Origin: Christiangramia echinicola DSM 19838
GTDB taxonomy: Bacteria; Bacteroidota; Bacteroidia; Flavobacteriales; Flavobacteriaceae
Direction of reading: 5' to 3'
DNA: 64,000 nucleotides
NCBI RefSeq assembly: GCF_000423065.1
Contig: NZ_AUHG01000010.1
Coordinates: forward strand, 907,267-971,266
Shown here one piece after another: positions 17,254-26,723 of this stretch. The stretch's first letter is position 1. Each line of letters begins with the position of its first letter. Made by a program: the position numbers and the translations under genes. The notes beneath the pieces are model-generated. The model searched no databases. It was given only the letters and a program-made list of their open reading frames with translations, and was not told the DNA's origin.

Positions 17254-18534
17254 ATGAATAAAAAGACACTTTTCATCATTCTTGGGGTTGTAATAACCTT
17301 GATTGTATTATTGGTAATAGGTAAAAAAGCCGGTTGGTTTGGTAGCTCTGCAAATATTAAAGAAGTAGAGATCACTAAGGTGGAACCAATAAATATTACT
17401 GAAACTGTATCCGCTACTGGAAAGATACAGCCCGAAGTTGAAGTGAAATTATCTTCTGAAGTTTCCGGGGAAATTATTGAATTGCCGGTAGTAGAAGGCC
17501 AGACAGTTACAAAAGGTGATCTTTTGGTTAGGATCAACCCGGATATTTATCAGTCTAGCGTACAAAGAGCCAGAGCAAGTTATCAGAATTCAAAAGCGAA
17601 TTTTGCTCAAACTCAGGCAAATCTTAAGCAGGCAGAAGCAGATTATAATAGGAATAAAACATTGTTTGAGAAAGGAGTTATTTCTAAAGCAGAATGGGAT
17701 GGTATCGTGTCTAATTATGAAATGGCCGAAGCCAATAAAGAATCGGCTTATTATGGGATGCAGAGTAGCTCGGCAACCGTGACCGAAGCTCAGGATAACC
17801 TGGGGCGTACCAATATTTATGCGCCTATGACCGGAACTATCTCTAAACTCGATGCCGAGTTAGGAGAGAGAGTTGTTGGGACTCAGCAAATGGCTGGTAC
17901 AGAAATCCTACGGGTTGCCAATCTTGATAATATGGAAGTTGAGGTTGATGTAAATGAAAATGATATAGTAAAAGTTTCGGTAGGCGACTCTACAATTGTT
18001 GAGGTTGATGCTTATCTAGGAAAAGAGTTCAAAGGTGTTGTGACCGAGATCTCTAATACCGCAGATAATACTTTAACTACAGACCAGGTTACTAACTTTA
18101 AAGTAAAAGTTCGAATACTAAAAGGATCTTATGCAGACCTAATAGAAGGAAAGCCAGAGAACTATTCTCCATTTAGACCGGGAATGACTGCAACTGTAGA
18201 TATTATTACAAATAAAAGAATAGATGTTATTGGAGTGCCAATAAGTTCTATAGTTATTAAAAATGATACTACGGCAACAAAAAAATCATTTGTAGTAAAG
18301 AAGGATAACGAAGAGGAAGAAAAATTTGAGTGCGTATTTGTAAATGATGGCGGAAAAGCTAAACTTCGCGTTGTGAAAACCGGTATCCAGGATGATTCTC
18401 ATATTGAGATCATTAATGGTCTTAAAGATGGGGATGTGGTTATCACCGGGCCTTATAGCACTGTTACCAAAAACTTAGATTCAGGTGACGAGATAGAGGT
18501 GAAGGAAGAAGGAGTAGAGAAAGAAACCGAATAA
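17254..18534 (+). CDS. Periplasmic adaptor protein, HlyD/MacA/RND type (2)
   Basis: A second adaptor of 426 aa, beginning 4 nt after TolC. It has an anchor helix (about 4-20), the lipoyl half-motif SATGKIQPEVEVKLSSEVSGEI with VVEGQTVTKGDLLVRI, a helical hairpin rich in Ala/Gln/Asn (about residues 95-175), the second half YAPMTGTISKLDAELGERV and a MacA-like barrel with MEVEVDVNENDIVKV. It is closer to MacA than the first adaptor. Two adaptors could form a mixed ring with the heterodimeric permease or serve alternative pumps. Confidence 0.92.
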   Translation: MNKKTLFIILGVVITLIVLLVIGKKAGWFGSSANIKEVEITKVEPINITETVSATGKIQPEVEVKLSSEVSGEIIELPVVEGQTVTKGDLLVRINPDIYQSSVQRARASYQNSKANFAQTQANLKQAEADYNRNKTLFEKGVISKAEWDGIVSNYEMAEANKESAYYGMQSSSATVTEAQDNLGRTNIYAPMTGTISKLDAELGERVVGTQQMAGTEILRVANLDNMEVEVDVNENDIVKVSVGDSTIVEVDAYLGKEFKGVVTEISNTADNTLTTDQVTNFKVKVRILKGSYADLIEGKPENYSPFRPGMTATVDIITNKRIDVIGVPISSIVIKNDTTATKKSFVVKKDNEEEEKFECVFVNDGGKAKLRVVKTGIQDDSHIEIINGLKDGDVVITGPYSTVTKNLDSGDEIEVKEEGVEKETE

Positions 18535-18545
18535 ATTTAAGCAAT

Positions 18546-19205
18546 TTGGCACTAATTTTATGTCTTGAAACGGCTACAACGAACTGTTCTGTTGGAATAG
18601 CAAGAGACGGCAAGCTTTTAACTTTGAAAGAAGATAACAGTAAGAATTACTCTCATGCTGAAAAACTTCATGTTTTTATAAATGAGGCTTTATCTGAAGC
18701 TGGTATTTCTGCAGAGGATCTTGACGCTATTGCGGTGAGTAAAGGTCCCGGGTCTTATACGGGATTAAGAATAGGAGTATCTTCGGCTAAAGGACTTTGT
18801 TATTCCCTGGACATTCCTTTGATCTCAGTGCCAACATTAGATCTTCTGGCGCATAAATTAAAAGGTGAGCAGGGAATTTTTGTTTCAATGTTAGATGCCC
18901 GAAGAATGGAAGTTTATTCGGCTATATATGATGCCAAATTTAACCAGTTGAGAGATACCGAGGCGCAGATCCTGGAGGAAACATCTTTTACGCCATATTT
19001 AGAAAGTTCTACAGTGCATTTTATAGGGAACGGCGTGGCCAAATTTGAGGCTATTTGCAACCATCCTAATGCTGTTTTTCATAAAGAACAATATCCTTCA
19101 GCAAAAGAAATGGCAGAAATTGCAGAATTAAAGCATCAAAAAAGCGACACCGAGGATGTCGCTTATTTTGAGCCTTATTATTTAAAGGATTTTATTGCCG
19201 GTTAG
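18546..19205 (+). CDS. tsaB: tRNA threonylcarbamoyladenosine biosynthesis protein TsaB
   Basis: TsaB is the non-catalytic partner of TsaD that, with TsaE, adds threonylcarbamoyl to A37 of ANN-decoding tRNAs. The 219-aa protein has the ASKHA-fold opening LILCLETATTNCSVGIARDG and the signature GPGSYTGLRIGVSSAKGL at about residues 65-82, which is shared with TsaD, but it lacks the metal-binding histidines of TsaD, as TsaB does. The start is a TTG at 18546, directly before ALILCLETA, where homologues start; no in-frame ATG lies nearby. It follows the efflux operon by 11 nt and may be read from it. Confidence 0.93.
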   Translation: MALILCLETATTNCSVGIARDGKLLTLKEDNSKNYSHAEKLHVFINEALSEAGISAEDLDAIAVSKGPGSYTGLRIGVSSAKGLCYSLDIPLISVPTLDLLAHKLKGEQGIFVSMLDARRMEVYSAIYDAKFNQLRDTEAQILEETSFTPYLESSTVHFIGNGVAKFEAICNHPNAVFHKEQYPSAKEMAEIAELKHQKSDTEDVAYFEPYYLKDFIAG

Positions 19206-19207
19206 AT

Positions 19208-20071
19208 CTATTCAGATCTCTTTTCCCGAACAGTCCCTTTCATTTTAGTTTGATCATAGAGATAAACATCTCTTTGAGGATAAGGAATGGTCATTCCAGC
19301 TTCTTCCAGTCTTATTTTACCTTCTTCGATCATATACCAGTGCAGATCCCAGAATACAGGTAATTCAGCAAAATACCTTACAGAGAAATTCACCGAGCTA
19401 TCTCCAAGTTCAGAGACGATAACTTGAGGTGCCGGGTCTTTAAGAACATTTTCCTGTTCCATAACCATATTGGTAAGAACCTCTTTAGCTTTCTTAATAT
19501 CATCATCATAAGAAATACCGAAAGTTAAATTTTCTCTACGTGTTCCGTTATGACTGTAATTAATTACGTTGTCATTGCTTAACTGGCCATTAGGAACTAC
19601 TGCTCTTTGATTGCCAAAAGTGTCTATTTTGGTATAAAAAAGTGAGATCTCTACTACAGAACCAGAAACTCCCTGAGCTTCTATCCAATCGCCCACTTTA
19701 AATGGTTTAAGTACAATTATTAATACTCCACCCGCAAGGTTGGCTAAAGAACCCTGTAGGGCAAGACCAATTGCTAAACCAGCTGCACCGACTGCGGCTA
19801 CCAGAGAAGCACTTTCAACACCTAATTGCGTGATCACGAGTACAAATAAGAGGATCTTAAGGCCCCAGCTAGCGGCATTTAATGTGAATTTTTCCAGGGT
19901 AGGATCATAATCTTTTCTATCAAATAGTTTTCTTAAGTACCCAACGATAATTTTGATGACCCAAAGACCTACAAGTAATAGAACTAAAGCTCCAATTAAT
20001 GTGGGTAAGTAATCAATAAATTTAGCGGCGTACTCTTTGGCGATATCGCCCCAGTCATTTAACTTTTCCAT
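19208..20071 (-). CDS. Small-conductance mechanosensitive channel, MscS family
   Basis: This 287-aa channel releases solutes during hypo-osmotic shock. It has three transmembrane helices: about residues 18-40, 62-84 and the pore-lining TM3 rich in Gly/Ala (VAAVGAAGLAIGLALQGSLANLAGGVLIIVLKPFKVGDWI). The cytoplasmic beta domain with VEISLFYTKIDTFGNQRAVVPNG and an alpha/beta vestibule follow. The size is that of the classical E. coli MscS. Its stop is 2 bp from that of tsaB on the opposite strand. A 66-bp gap separates it from the DUF255 gene upstream on the same strand. Confidence 0.95.
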   Translation of the reverse strand: MEKLNDWGDIAKEYAAKFIDYLPTLIGALVLLLVGLWVIKIIVGYLRKLFDRKDYDPTLEKFTLNAASWGLKILLFVLVITQLGVESASLVAAVGAAGLAIGLALQGSLANLAGGVLIIVLKPFKVGDWIEAQGVSGSVVEISLFYTKIDTFGNQRAVVPNGQLSNDNVINYSHNGTRRENLTFGISYDDDIKKAKEVLTNMVMEQENVLKDPAPQVIVSELGDSSVNFSVRYFAELPVFWDLHWYMIEEGKIRLEEAGMTIPYPQRDVYLYDQTKMKGTVREKRSE

Positions 20072-20137
20072 ATTTAATTTTAGTTGTTATTTGATCTAAT
20101 TGTAAAAAAATAGAGTTTATTTCCTCTTTAATTTATG

Positions 20138-22186
20138 TTAAACTTGCTTTATTAGCTGAATAGCCTCCTCTGTAGTTCCTGCCGGAAGCTGACACGAACC
20201 ATCCTGGCAAATATAAATGAGATCTTTGCCTTGTACTAACCGGTCTCTTAGCAATGCTAATTCAGAGTATGAATTTGTACCTGCGAGAACCGTATTAGGT
20301 AAAAATTGTTTTTGAAAAAATCCAGCAGATTTTTTATAATTTTCTCCTGTTATAGCGATTTCAAAAAATGGAAAGCTGAAGTTCATTAGCAACTCTAACC
20401 AGTTGGAATATGATTGAGGGTATTCAGGGACCTTCTGTAAGATGGTTTTAAGCATTTTCTCTGAACCGCTAATGTGATCTCTGTTTGCCGTGAATTTTCC
20501 GATTCTAAAAAGATTCCTGGCCATTGCCGAATTTGAAGCCGGGATCACATTGTCGCTAATCTCGATAGTTTTGGTTATAAGCGGTCGATCCTTGGCTGAG
20601 GTAAAAAAGTACATTTTAGAATCTGGATCGAAAAAGTCTGCATTCGTTATATCTACCAGTTCTTCTGCCTTTTTAAGATATGTAAGGTCGAATGTCGCCT
20701 CGTAAAGATTTAAAAAAGCTTCTATAGTAAAAGCGTAGTCTTCGAGATATCCATTTATGGTGCTTTTACCATTTTTATAGCTATGATATAATCGCCCTGA
20801 TTCCTGAATTTGATGTTTTATAATAAAATCTGCATTCTTTTTAGCTATTTCAAGGTAATCTGCAGTGCCTAAAGCTTTGTAAGCATCAATATAACCACTT
20901 ATCATCATGGCATTCCATGAAGTTAAGGATTTGTCGTCTAATCCGGGTTTGATTCGTTTTGCTCGTTCAACTCTGAGTTTTTCGTGGCAATCGTGGATGC
21001 GCTCTTTTAATTCAACCAGAGGAATACCCAATTCATCGGCTATGGTTTCAGGTTTTTTTGTTCTTATTAAAACATAATTCTGACCTTCCCATTTGCCATA
21101 TTTATTGATATTATAATATGCCGAGAATAGCAGAAAATCATCTTTTAGTATAGCTTTCAGTTCCTCCTTAGTCCATATATAGTAAACCCCTTCTTCCTTT
21201 AAGCCATTGCTATTTTCACTGTCGGCATCCAAAGCTGAATAAAAAGCCCCTGATGCATCGGTCATTTCCTTTTCAATATAATTAAGCGTTTGTTTTACAA
21301 CTTCCTTATACCATCCATCCTGGGTAATTTTGTAAGCTTTAGAATAGAGCTGAACCAATTGCGCATTGTCGTAGAGCATTTTTTCAAAATGCGGGACATG
21401 CCAATTTTCATCTACAGAATATCTTGAGAATCCGCCTTCTATTGGATCAAAAACTCCTCCCCATGAAATTTTATTCAAAGTAAGTATACAGTGATCCATT
21501 AATTCTTTATCAGAATTTTGAAAAGCATAGCGCATTAAAAATTCAAAATTATTTGGCATCATGAATTTTGGAGCTCTTTGATAACCTCCATTTGTTGAAT
21601 CGAATGAGCGTTTCCACTTTTCTATGATCGGTAAAAAATAATCCTTATGGAAGTCATTTCCATCGTTATCAGGTTCAATAATCTGGATCTGTTTTAGTCC
21701 ATTTTCAAGCTTTTCAGCATATTCCACAAGTTTTTCTGGTTGTGTTTCGTATAGATGAGCAATTTGTTTCAAAGCATCTGCCCATTGTTCTTTTCTGAAA
21801 TAGGTGCCTCCCCAAACCGGCCTGCCGTCTGGAAGGGCAACAACGTTCATGGGCCATCCACCCATACCTGTCATTACCTGCACAGCATTCATGTATACAT
21901 GATCTATATCTGGCCTTTCTTCCCTGTCTACTTTAATGTTGATGTAATTAGAATTCATTAAATCGGCTACACCTTCATCTTCAAAACTTTCATGCTCCAT
22001 AACATGACACCAGTGACATGCAGAATATCCTACACTAATCAACAGTAACTTATTTTTATTCTGTGCCTCTTTAAGCGCCCTGTCGTTCCAGGGTTTCCAG
22101 TTTACCGGGTTATGAGCATGCTGAAGCAAATAAGGACTGCTTTCATGGATTAATTCATTAGTATGTTCAGTAGAGTTACCTGTCAT
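20138..22186 (-). CDS. DUF255 thioredoxin-domain protein (YyaL/SPATA20 family)
   Basis: A 682-aa cytoplasmic protein: an N-terminal thioredoxin-like domain (DUF255) with the [14 protein letters not shown] active-site segment near residue 60, followed by an alpha-alpha barrel similar to N-acylglucosamine 2-epimerases and mannose isomerases (for example [26 protein letters not shown] and DLDAY-like loops). The family, also called spermatogenesis-associated protein 20 in animals, has no established biochemical function, though a thiol or sugar-related role is often suggested. The start ATG at 22186 precedes [25 protein letters not shown], the normal start of homologues. Confidence 0.92.
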   Translation of the reverse strand: MTGNSTEHTNELIHESSPYLLQHAHNPVNWKPWNDRALKEAQNKNKLLLISVGYSACHWCHVMEHESFEDEGVADLMNSNYINIKVDREERPDIDHVYMNAVQVMTGMGGWPMNVVALPDGRPVWGGTYFRKEQWADALKQIAHLYETQPEKLVEYAEKLENGLKQIQIIEPDNDGNDFHKDYFLPIIEKWKRSFDSTNGGYQRAPKFMMPNNFEFLMRYAFQNSDKELMDHCILTLNKISWGGVFDPIEGGFSRYSVDENWHVPHFEKMLYDNAQLVQLYSKAYKITQDGWYKEVVKQTLNYIEKEMTDASGAFYSALDADSENSNGLKEEGVYYIWTKEELKAILKDDFLLFSAYYNINKYGKWEGQNYVLIRTKKPETIADELGIPLVELKERIHDCHEKLRVERAKRIKPGLDDKSLTSWNAMMISGYIDAYKALGTADYLEIAKKNADFIIKHQIQESGRLYHSYKNGKSTINGYLEDYAFTIEAFLNLYEATFDLTYLKKAEELVDITNADFFDPDSKMYFFTSAKDRPLITKTIEISDNVIPASNSAMARNLFRIGKFTANRDHISGSEKMLKTILQKVPEYPQSYSNWLELLMNFSFPFFEIAITGENYKKSAGFFQKQFLPNTVLAGTNSYSELALLRDRLVQGKDLIYICQDGSCQLPAGTTEEAIQLIKQV

Positions 22187-22368
22187 ATTTCAATTTAAAA
22201 CTTAAAGGTATTGAGGAGAGAGGCTAAATGCTAACCGAAAACCCTAAATTTAATATAATATGGACACGGAGTAAACTCCATTTTATATTTTTAAACTTTT
22301 AATAACTTTAGAATTCAATCATTTAGAGATAAAAGCAACATTTTTGCTGGTTGAAAATAGATCTATTT

Positions 22369-24639
22369 ATGGAAGATATTTACCTCGTAATGCTGGTGGC
22401 ATTATTTGCTCTTGCTATTACAGATTTAGTTGTTGGGGTTAGTAATGACGCTATCAACTTTCTAAATTCTGCTATCGGTTCTAAAGCAGTTTCCATGAGA
22501 ACTATTATGATAGTTGCCAGTATTGGTGTTGCGGTGGGTGCTATCTTCTCAAGTGGTCTAATGGAAGTTGCTCGTAAGGGTATTTTTATGCCCGGAGAGT
22601 TTTATTTTGAAGAGATCATGATCATTTTTATGGCCGTGATGATTACCGATGTACTATTGCTCGACTTTTTTAATTCCCTGGGTCTGCCAACATCCACTAC
22701 AGTTTCTATCGTTTTTGAGTTACTTGGAGCGGCTGTATGTATGGCGGTTATTAAAATATATACTCAGGAAGATGGTGATATTGCAGCTTTGACCGATTAT
22801 ATAAATACCGCCAAAGCCACTGAAATTATTATAGGGATACTAATGGCAGTAGTGATCGCCTTCATTGTTGGTGCCTTAGTACAATATATTTCCCGTTTGG
22901 TGTTTTCATTTCAGTTTGAGAAAAAGATAAAATATGTAGGTGCCGTATTTGGAGGTCTTTCGCTAACGGCCATCCTATATTTCATTCTTATAAAAGGGAT
23001 GAAAAGCGTCCCTTATATTTCTCAGGAGACCATGGATTATGTAAATAATCATACCATTATCATCGTTCTATCAGGTCTTGTTTTGTTTACCGGGATATCT
23101 CAGTTCTTAATGAGTGTTTTGAAGATTAATATACTTAGAACGATCATCATCATTGGTACTTTCGCATTAGCCCTTGCATTTGCCGGGAACGATCTCGTAA
23201 ATTTTATAGGGGTTCCCATCGCGGCCTGGCAATCTTTTGAGCTATGGCAAACAGCTTATAATGCTACCGGAGTTGTTCCTTCAGGATTTTCTATGACCGG
23301 TCTATCGGGGAGTGTTCCTACTCCAGAGATCCTTTTAATAGGGGCGGGAGCGGTAATGGTTATGACTCTTTGGTTGTCCAGTAAAGCCAGGTCTGTAGTA
23401 GATACAGGGATCAATTTATCCAGACAGGGTGATGCTGTAGAAAGATTTGACCCTAATTGGCTTTCTCGAGGTATTGTAAGGTATTCGGTGCTTTTCGGAA
23501 ATGCAATAACTACAGTGCTTCCGCAGGATATGAGATCAAGGATCGAAAATAAATTTGATAAACCTTCCAGTCATGCGCGTAGTAAAAGATTTGATGCTCC
23601 AGCATTCGATATGGTTAGAGCGTCTGTGAACCTGGTCGTGGCCAGTGTACTTATTTCTATTGGTACAAACATGAAATTACCGCTATCAACTACTTATGTT
23701 ACTTTTATGGTTGCAATGGGTACATCGCTGGCAGACAGGGCATGGGATAGAGAAAGCGCGGTTTATAGAGTAGCCGGAGTTCTGAATGTTATAGGGGGGT
23801 GGTTTGTAACAGCAATCGTCGCATTTACGGCTGCAGCTTTATTTGCTTCTATCATATATTTTGGAGGGACCATTGCTCTTGCGATTCTTATTATTGTAGC
23901 CCTGGTTTTAGTAGTAAGAAGCGGAATAATTCATTCCAGAAAAGCCAAGGATGAAAAAAATAAAAAGAAGTTCAATAAGAGTGATATCATCACTATCAAT
24001 GAAATTACTTCTGAAACTTCAGAAAATATCTCTAATGTTATTGGGGGTATCAATAAAATGTACTCCAAAACGGTAGATCAATTAGGCTATTATGACCTTA
24101 GTAAATTAAAGAAGAATTATAAAAAGATAGAAAAGCTGGAATCTGAGGTTGACGAATTAAAGGATAATATATTCTATTTTATCAAATCTCTGGATGAAAA
24201 TTCAGTAGAGGCGAGTAAATTTTATATTCTTACCCTTGATTATCTGCAGGATATGGTTCAGTCTATTAGTTTTATAACCAGGAATAGTTATAACCACGTT
24301 CATAACAATCACAAGAATCTAAAATTCAATCAAATTAGAGACCTTAAAAAGGTAGATGATAAAATGCAGATCTTATTTGATGAGATCACTTATACCTTCG
24401 ATAATCATGAATTCGGAAATATTGATAATCTTCTGAATGAAAAGCAGGACCTTCTGGATTATGTGAGTGATTTGATCCAGAAACAGATCCAGAGGATCCG
24501 AACCTCAGAATCGAGCCCTAAGAATACAAAACTTTATTTCGGGATATTGCTAGAAACAAAAGATCTCATTGGTTCTACCATGAGTTTGCTACAGTTATTC
24601 CAGGAGTTCTATAATGAAGCCAGAGCTACAGCATATTAA
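22369..24639 (+). CDS. Inorganic phosphate transporter (Pit/Pho4) with C-terminal PhoU-like domain
   Basis: A 756-aa membrane protein of the Pho4 family, importing phosphate with H+ or Na+. The two Pho4 inverted repeats are seen: the first has GVSNDAINFLNSAIGSKAV near the start, the second GNDLVNFIGVPIAAWQS near residue 275. About ten to twelve helices extend to about residue 540; a basic stretch (HSRKAKDEKNKKKF) then leads into a C-terminal helical domain of some 200 residues resembling DUF47/PhoU (KSLDENSVEASKFYILTLDYLQDMV). The start at ATG 22369 is preferred over a TTG at 22351 because MEDIYLVMLVALFALAITDL matches homologues. Confidence 0.9.
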   Translation: MEDIYLVMLVALFALAITDLVVGVSNDAINFLNSAIGSKAVSMRTIMIVASIGVAVGAIFSSGLMEVARKGIFMPGEFYFEEIMIIFMAVMITDVLLLDFFNSLGLPTSTTVSIVFELLGAAVCMAVIKIYTQEDGDIAALTDYINTAKATEIIIGILMAVVIAFIVGALVQYISRLVFSFQFEKKIKYVGAVFGGLSLTAILYFILIKGMKSVPYISQETMDYVNNHTIIIVLSGLVLFTGISQFLMSVLKINILRTIIIIGTFALALAFAGNDLVNFIGVPIAAWQSFELWQTAYNATGVVPSGFSMTGLSGSVPTPEILLIGAGAVMVMTLWLSSKARSVVDTGINLSRQGDAVERFDPNWLSRGIVRYSVLFGNAITTVLPQDMRSRIENKFDKPSSHARSKRFDAPAFDMVRASVNLVVASVLISIGTNMKLPLSTTYVTFMVAMGTSLADRAWDRESAVYRVAGVLNVIGGWFVTAIVAFTAAALFASIIYFGGTIALAILIIVALVLVVRSGIIHSRKAKDEKNKKKFNKSDIITINEITSETSENISNVIGGINKMYSKTVDQLGYYDLSKLKKNYKKIEKLESEVDELKDNIFYFIKSLDENSVEASKFYILTLDYLQDMVQSISFITRNSYNHVHNNHKNLKFNQIRDLKKVDDKMQILFDEITYTFDNHEFGNIDNLLNEKQDLLDYVSDLIQKQIQRIRTSESSPKNTKLYFGILLETKDLIGSTMSLLQLFQEFYNEARATAY

Positions 24640-24644
24640 AAAAG

Positions 24645-24675
24645 AAAAATCCCTTTTTATCAAAGGGATTTTTAT
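24645..24675. terminator. Bidirectional terminator between pit and nifU
   Basis: Perfect 12-bp stem (24645-24656 with 24662-24673), 5-nt loop, A-rich on the left and T-rich on the right, so it can end transcription of both convergent genes. Confidence 0.87.
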
Positions 24676-24694
24676 ATTCAAATAGTCTGTTTTT

Positions 24695-25612
24695 TTAGCC
24701 GTTGATAGCCTCTACGTATTCTACTTTACCTCTTAGCATATCTCTAAGCATGGTTTCTATACCACTTTTTAAGGTCATAGTAGAAGACGGGCATCCGCTA
24801 CAGGCGCCCTGAAGAATAACTTTTACAGTCTTACTTTCTTCGTTATAGCTATCAAAAAGTATATTTCCACCATCACTTGCTACGGCAGGTTTGATATATT
24901 CATCTAAAATAGCCACGATTTGTTGTGAAGTATCATCAAGATTTTCGAAGGCAGCATTTTTCTTTTCTTCAACTTCAGCAGGAGTAGCTTTGGAAGATGC
25001 TACGCTTTCCTCAGTTAGGACTTCGTTACCCTCTTCCAGATAGTTCCTTATGAATTCTCGAAGCTCCATAGTGATCTCTTCCCAGCCGGCCATATCATAT
25101 TTCTGGATAGACACGTAATTCTCATCAATAAATACCTCTTTTACAAAAGGGAAGTGGAATAACTTCTGAACAATTGGCGCATTTTTGGCATCATCTATAT
25201 TTTTGAATTCTGAAGCCTGTAATACTAGTTTTTTGTTCGCAACGAATTTCATCACAGCTGGGTTTGGAGTACTCTCGGCATAAACTGTTACCGGTACTTT
25301 CCCAGACTGGGTTGTAGTCTCCTTAATAACTTCGCCGCCTTTATTCAGGTAAGTATCTATCTGTGCAGCAACTTCTTCCTGCACATCTGCCCATTCTACA
25401 ATATCATATTTTTCTATCGCAATGAAATTCTGCGCTATATAAATCGTTTTAACAAACGGGAGATAGAATAACTGCTGTGCAAGAGGTGATTTTGATGCCT
25501 CGTCTATATTTTTGAATTCAAAACTTTCGTGACGTGTGAGAAACTTATCTGCTTCAAATTTTACAATCGAAGCCGTTGTTGTTGGAACTATATTTATGTT
25601 GAATTCTTTCAT
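24695..25612 (-). CDS. NifU/Nfu Fe-S scaffold with two N-terminal domains
   Basis: About 305 aa. Two Nfu_N-type domains occur in tandem: residues about 1-90 and about 100-190, each with a block like ASEFKNIDDAKNAPIVQKLF and FHFPFVKEVFIDENYVSIQK. The second has the family hallmark ESTPNP; the first is diverged (TTTASIVK). The C-terminal NifU domain (about 225-305) ends with the cluster-binding motif CSGCPSS. It transfers Fe-S clusters to apo-proteins. The frame extends to an upstream ATG at 25648, but 25612 begins MKEFNINIV like homologues. The duplicated N domain is common in Bacteroidota. Confidence 0.9.
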   Translation of the reverse strand: MKEFNINIVPTTTASIVKFEADKFLTRHESFEFKNIDEASKSPLAQQLFYLPFVKTIYIAQNFIAIEKYDIVEWADVQEEVAAQIDTYLNKGGEVIKETTTQSGKVPVTVYAESTPNPAVMKFVANKKLVLQASEFKNIDDAKNAPIVQKLFHFPFVKEVFIDENYVSIQKYDMAGWEEITMELREFIRNYLEEGNEVLTEESVASSKATPAEVEEKKNAAFENLDDTSQQIVAILDEYIKPAVASDGGNILFDSYNEESKTVKVILQGACSGCPSSTMTLKSGIETMLRDMLRGKVEYVEAING

Positions 25613-25673
25613 CTCAAAATTTTTGGCAAAAATACTAAAGAAAATCAAGGTAATACATATATTTACAGCCTTT

Positions 25674-26723
25674 ATGACCAGCTCAATACATTTAAAACCT
25701 TGCTTGATTAAGCATAATTACGGGTTAAAGTTTTTAGGACTTTTATTGTTGAATCTTCTTCTTAATAGTTCAGCATTGAAGGCGCAGGAAGTTATACCTA
25801 CTTATTCAGATTATCTTACAGATAATCTTTATTTAATTCATCCTTCTATGGCTGGGGCTTCCAGTTATGATCAAATAAGATTAACCGGCAGGCGCCAGTG
25901 GTTCGACGTAGAGGATGCGCCCAACTTACAAACTGCAGCATATAATACTAGGGCTGGTGAAAAGATTGGTCTCGGCGGAATTCTTTTTAGAGATGAAAAT
26001 GGGAATTTCTCTAAAATGGGTGCTTATGTAACTTTTGCCTATCATTTGATGTTTTCAAGAAGTACGGCAGATCTCAATCAATTGTCATTTGGAGTTAGTG
26101 CAGGGATTATTCAGCACAGGCTGGACACAAGTGGGTTTACAAGATTTGATCCTTTATTGGGGGCTAGTGATACAGATATGTTCGCGAATATGGATCTGGG
26201 GGTTTCTTATTATGTGAGCGATCTTTATTTCCATTTTGCTGCTAAAAATATTCTTTCTGTAAATAGAGAACTATTTTATTCTGACGCTGTGCCAAGTAAT
26301 ATGAGAAAATACCTGTTTTCTGGAGGTTATGTTTTTTCTCTAAACCCTAATGATCCCTGGAGTTTTGAGCCATCAATTTTATTTCAGGCCAGAGAAGCTA
26401 CTAATGAAATGGCATTAGATGCAAATATGAAAGCATATTATGAATTGGAGTTTGGAAATCTATGGGGAGGTTTATCTTACCGGAATAGTTTTGAAAGTAC
26501 CGAGTATACTTCAGCAGGGGAGGAGATCAACCGTCAGCAATTAAGATATATTACACCGTTTGTAGGGGTAGATTATAAAAAGTTCATCTTTGGTTATACT
26601 TTTAGTTATCAGGTGAATTCTTTAGTGCTGAGCAATGGTGGTTTTCATCAAATTACTCTTGGTTATAATTTTGGAGAGAGTAGAAAGCGTTATGACTGTA
26701 AATGTCCTGCGATCAACAATTAA
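25674..26723 (+). CDS. PorP/SprF family type IX secretion membrane protein
   Basis: About 349 aa with a signal peptide ending near SALKAQE, then PTYSDYLTDNLYLIHPSMAGAS and a series of aromatic beta-strands ending GGFHQITLGYNFGESRKRYDCKC, typical of the PorP/SprF family. Family members sit in the outer membrane near the T9SS, and paralogues often accompany a large surface adhesin whose secretion they support. The ATG at 25674 leaves a long N-region; a TTG slightly downstream is possible. The longer frame from 25536 overlaps nifU and is not used. Its stop TAA overlaps the murI stop by 4 bp on the other strand. No adhesin gene is adjacent. Confidence 0.88.
   Translation: MTSSIHLKPCLIKHNYGLKFLGLLLLNLLLNSSALKAQEVIPTYSDYLTDNLYLIHPSMAGASSYDQIRLTGRRQWFDVEDAPNLQTAAYNTRAGEKIGLGGILFRDENGNFSKMGAYVTFAYHLMFSRSTADLNQLSFGVSAGIIQHRLDTSGFTRFDPLLGASDTDMFANMDLGVSYYVSDLYFHFAAKNILSVNRELFYSDAVPSNMRKYLFSGGYVFSLNPNDPWSFEPSILFQAREATNEMALDANMKAYYELEFGNLWGGLSYRNSFESTEYTSAGEEINRQQLRYITPFVGVDYKKFIFGYTFSYQVNSLVLSNGGFHQITLGYNFGESRKRYDCKCPAINN

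Noticed and set aside
22268..22279. GGAGT-AA-ACTCC palindrome in the DUF255/pit gap
   Set aside because: Short stem with no T-tract, no second copy seen; may be chance.
25536..25673. Extended PorP N terminus overlapping nifU
   Set aside because: Antisense to the nifU coding region; the ATG at 25674 or a nearby downstream start precedes the signal peptide.
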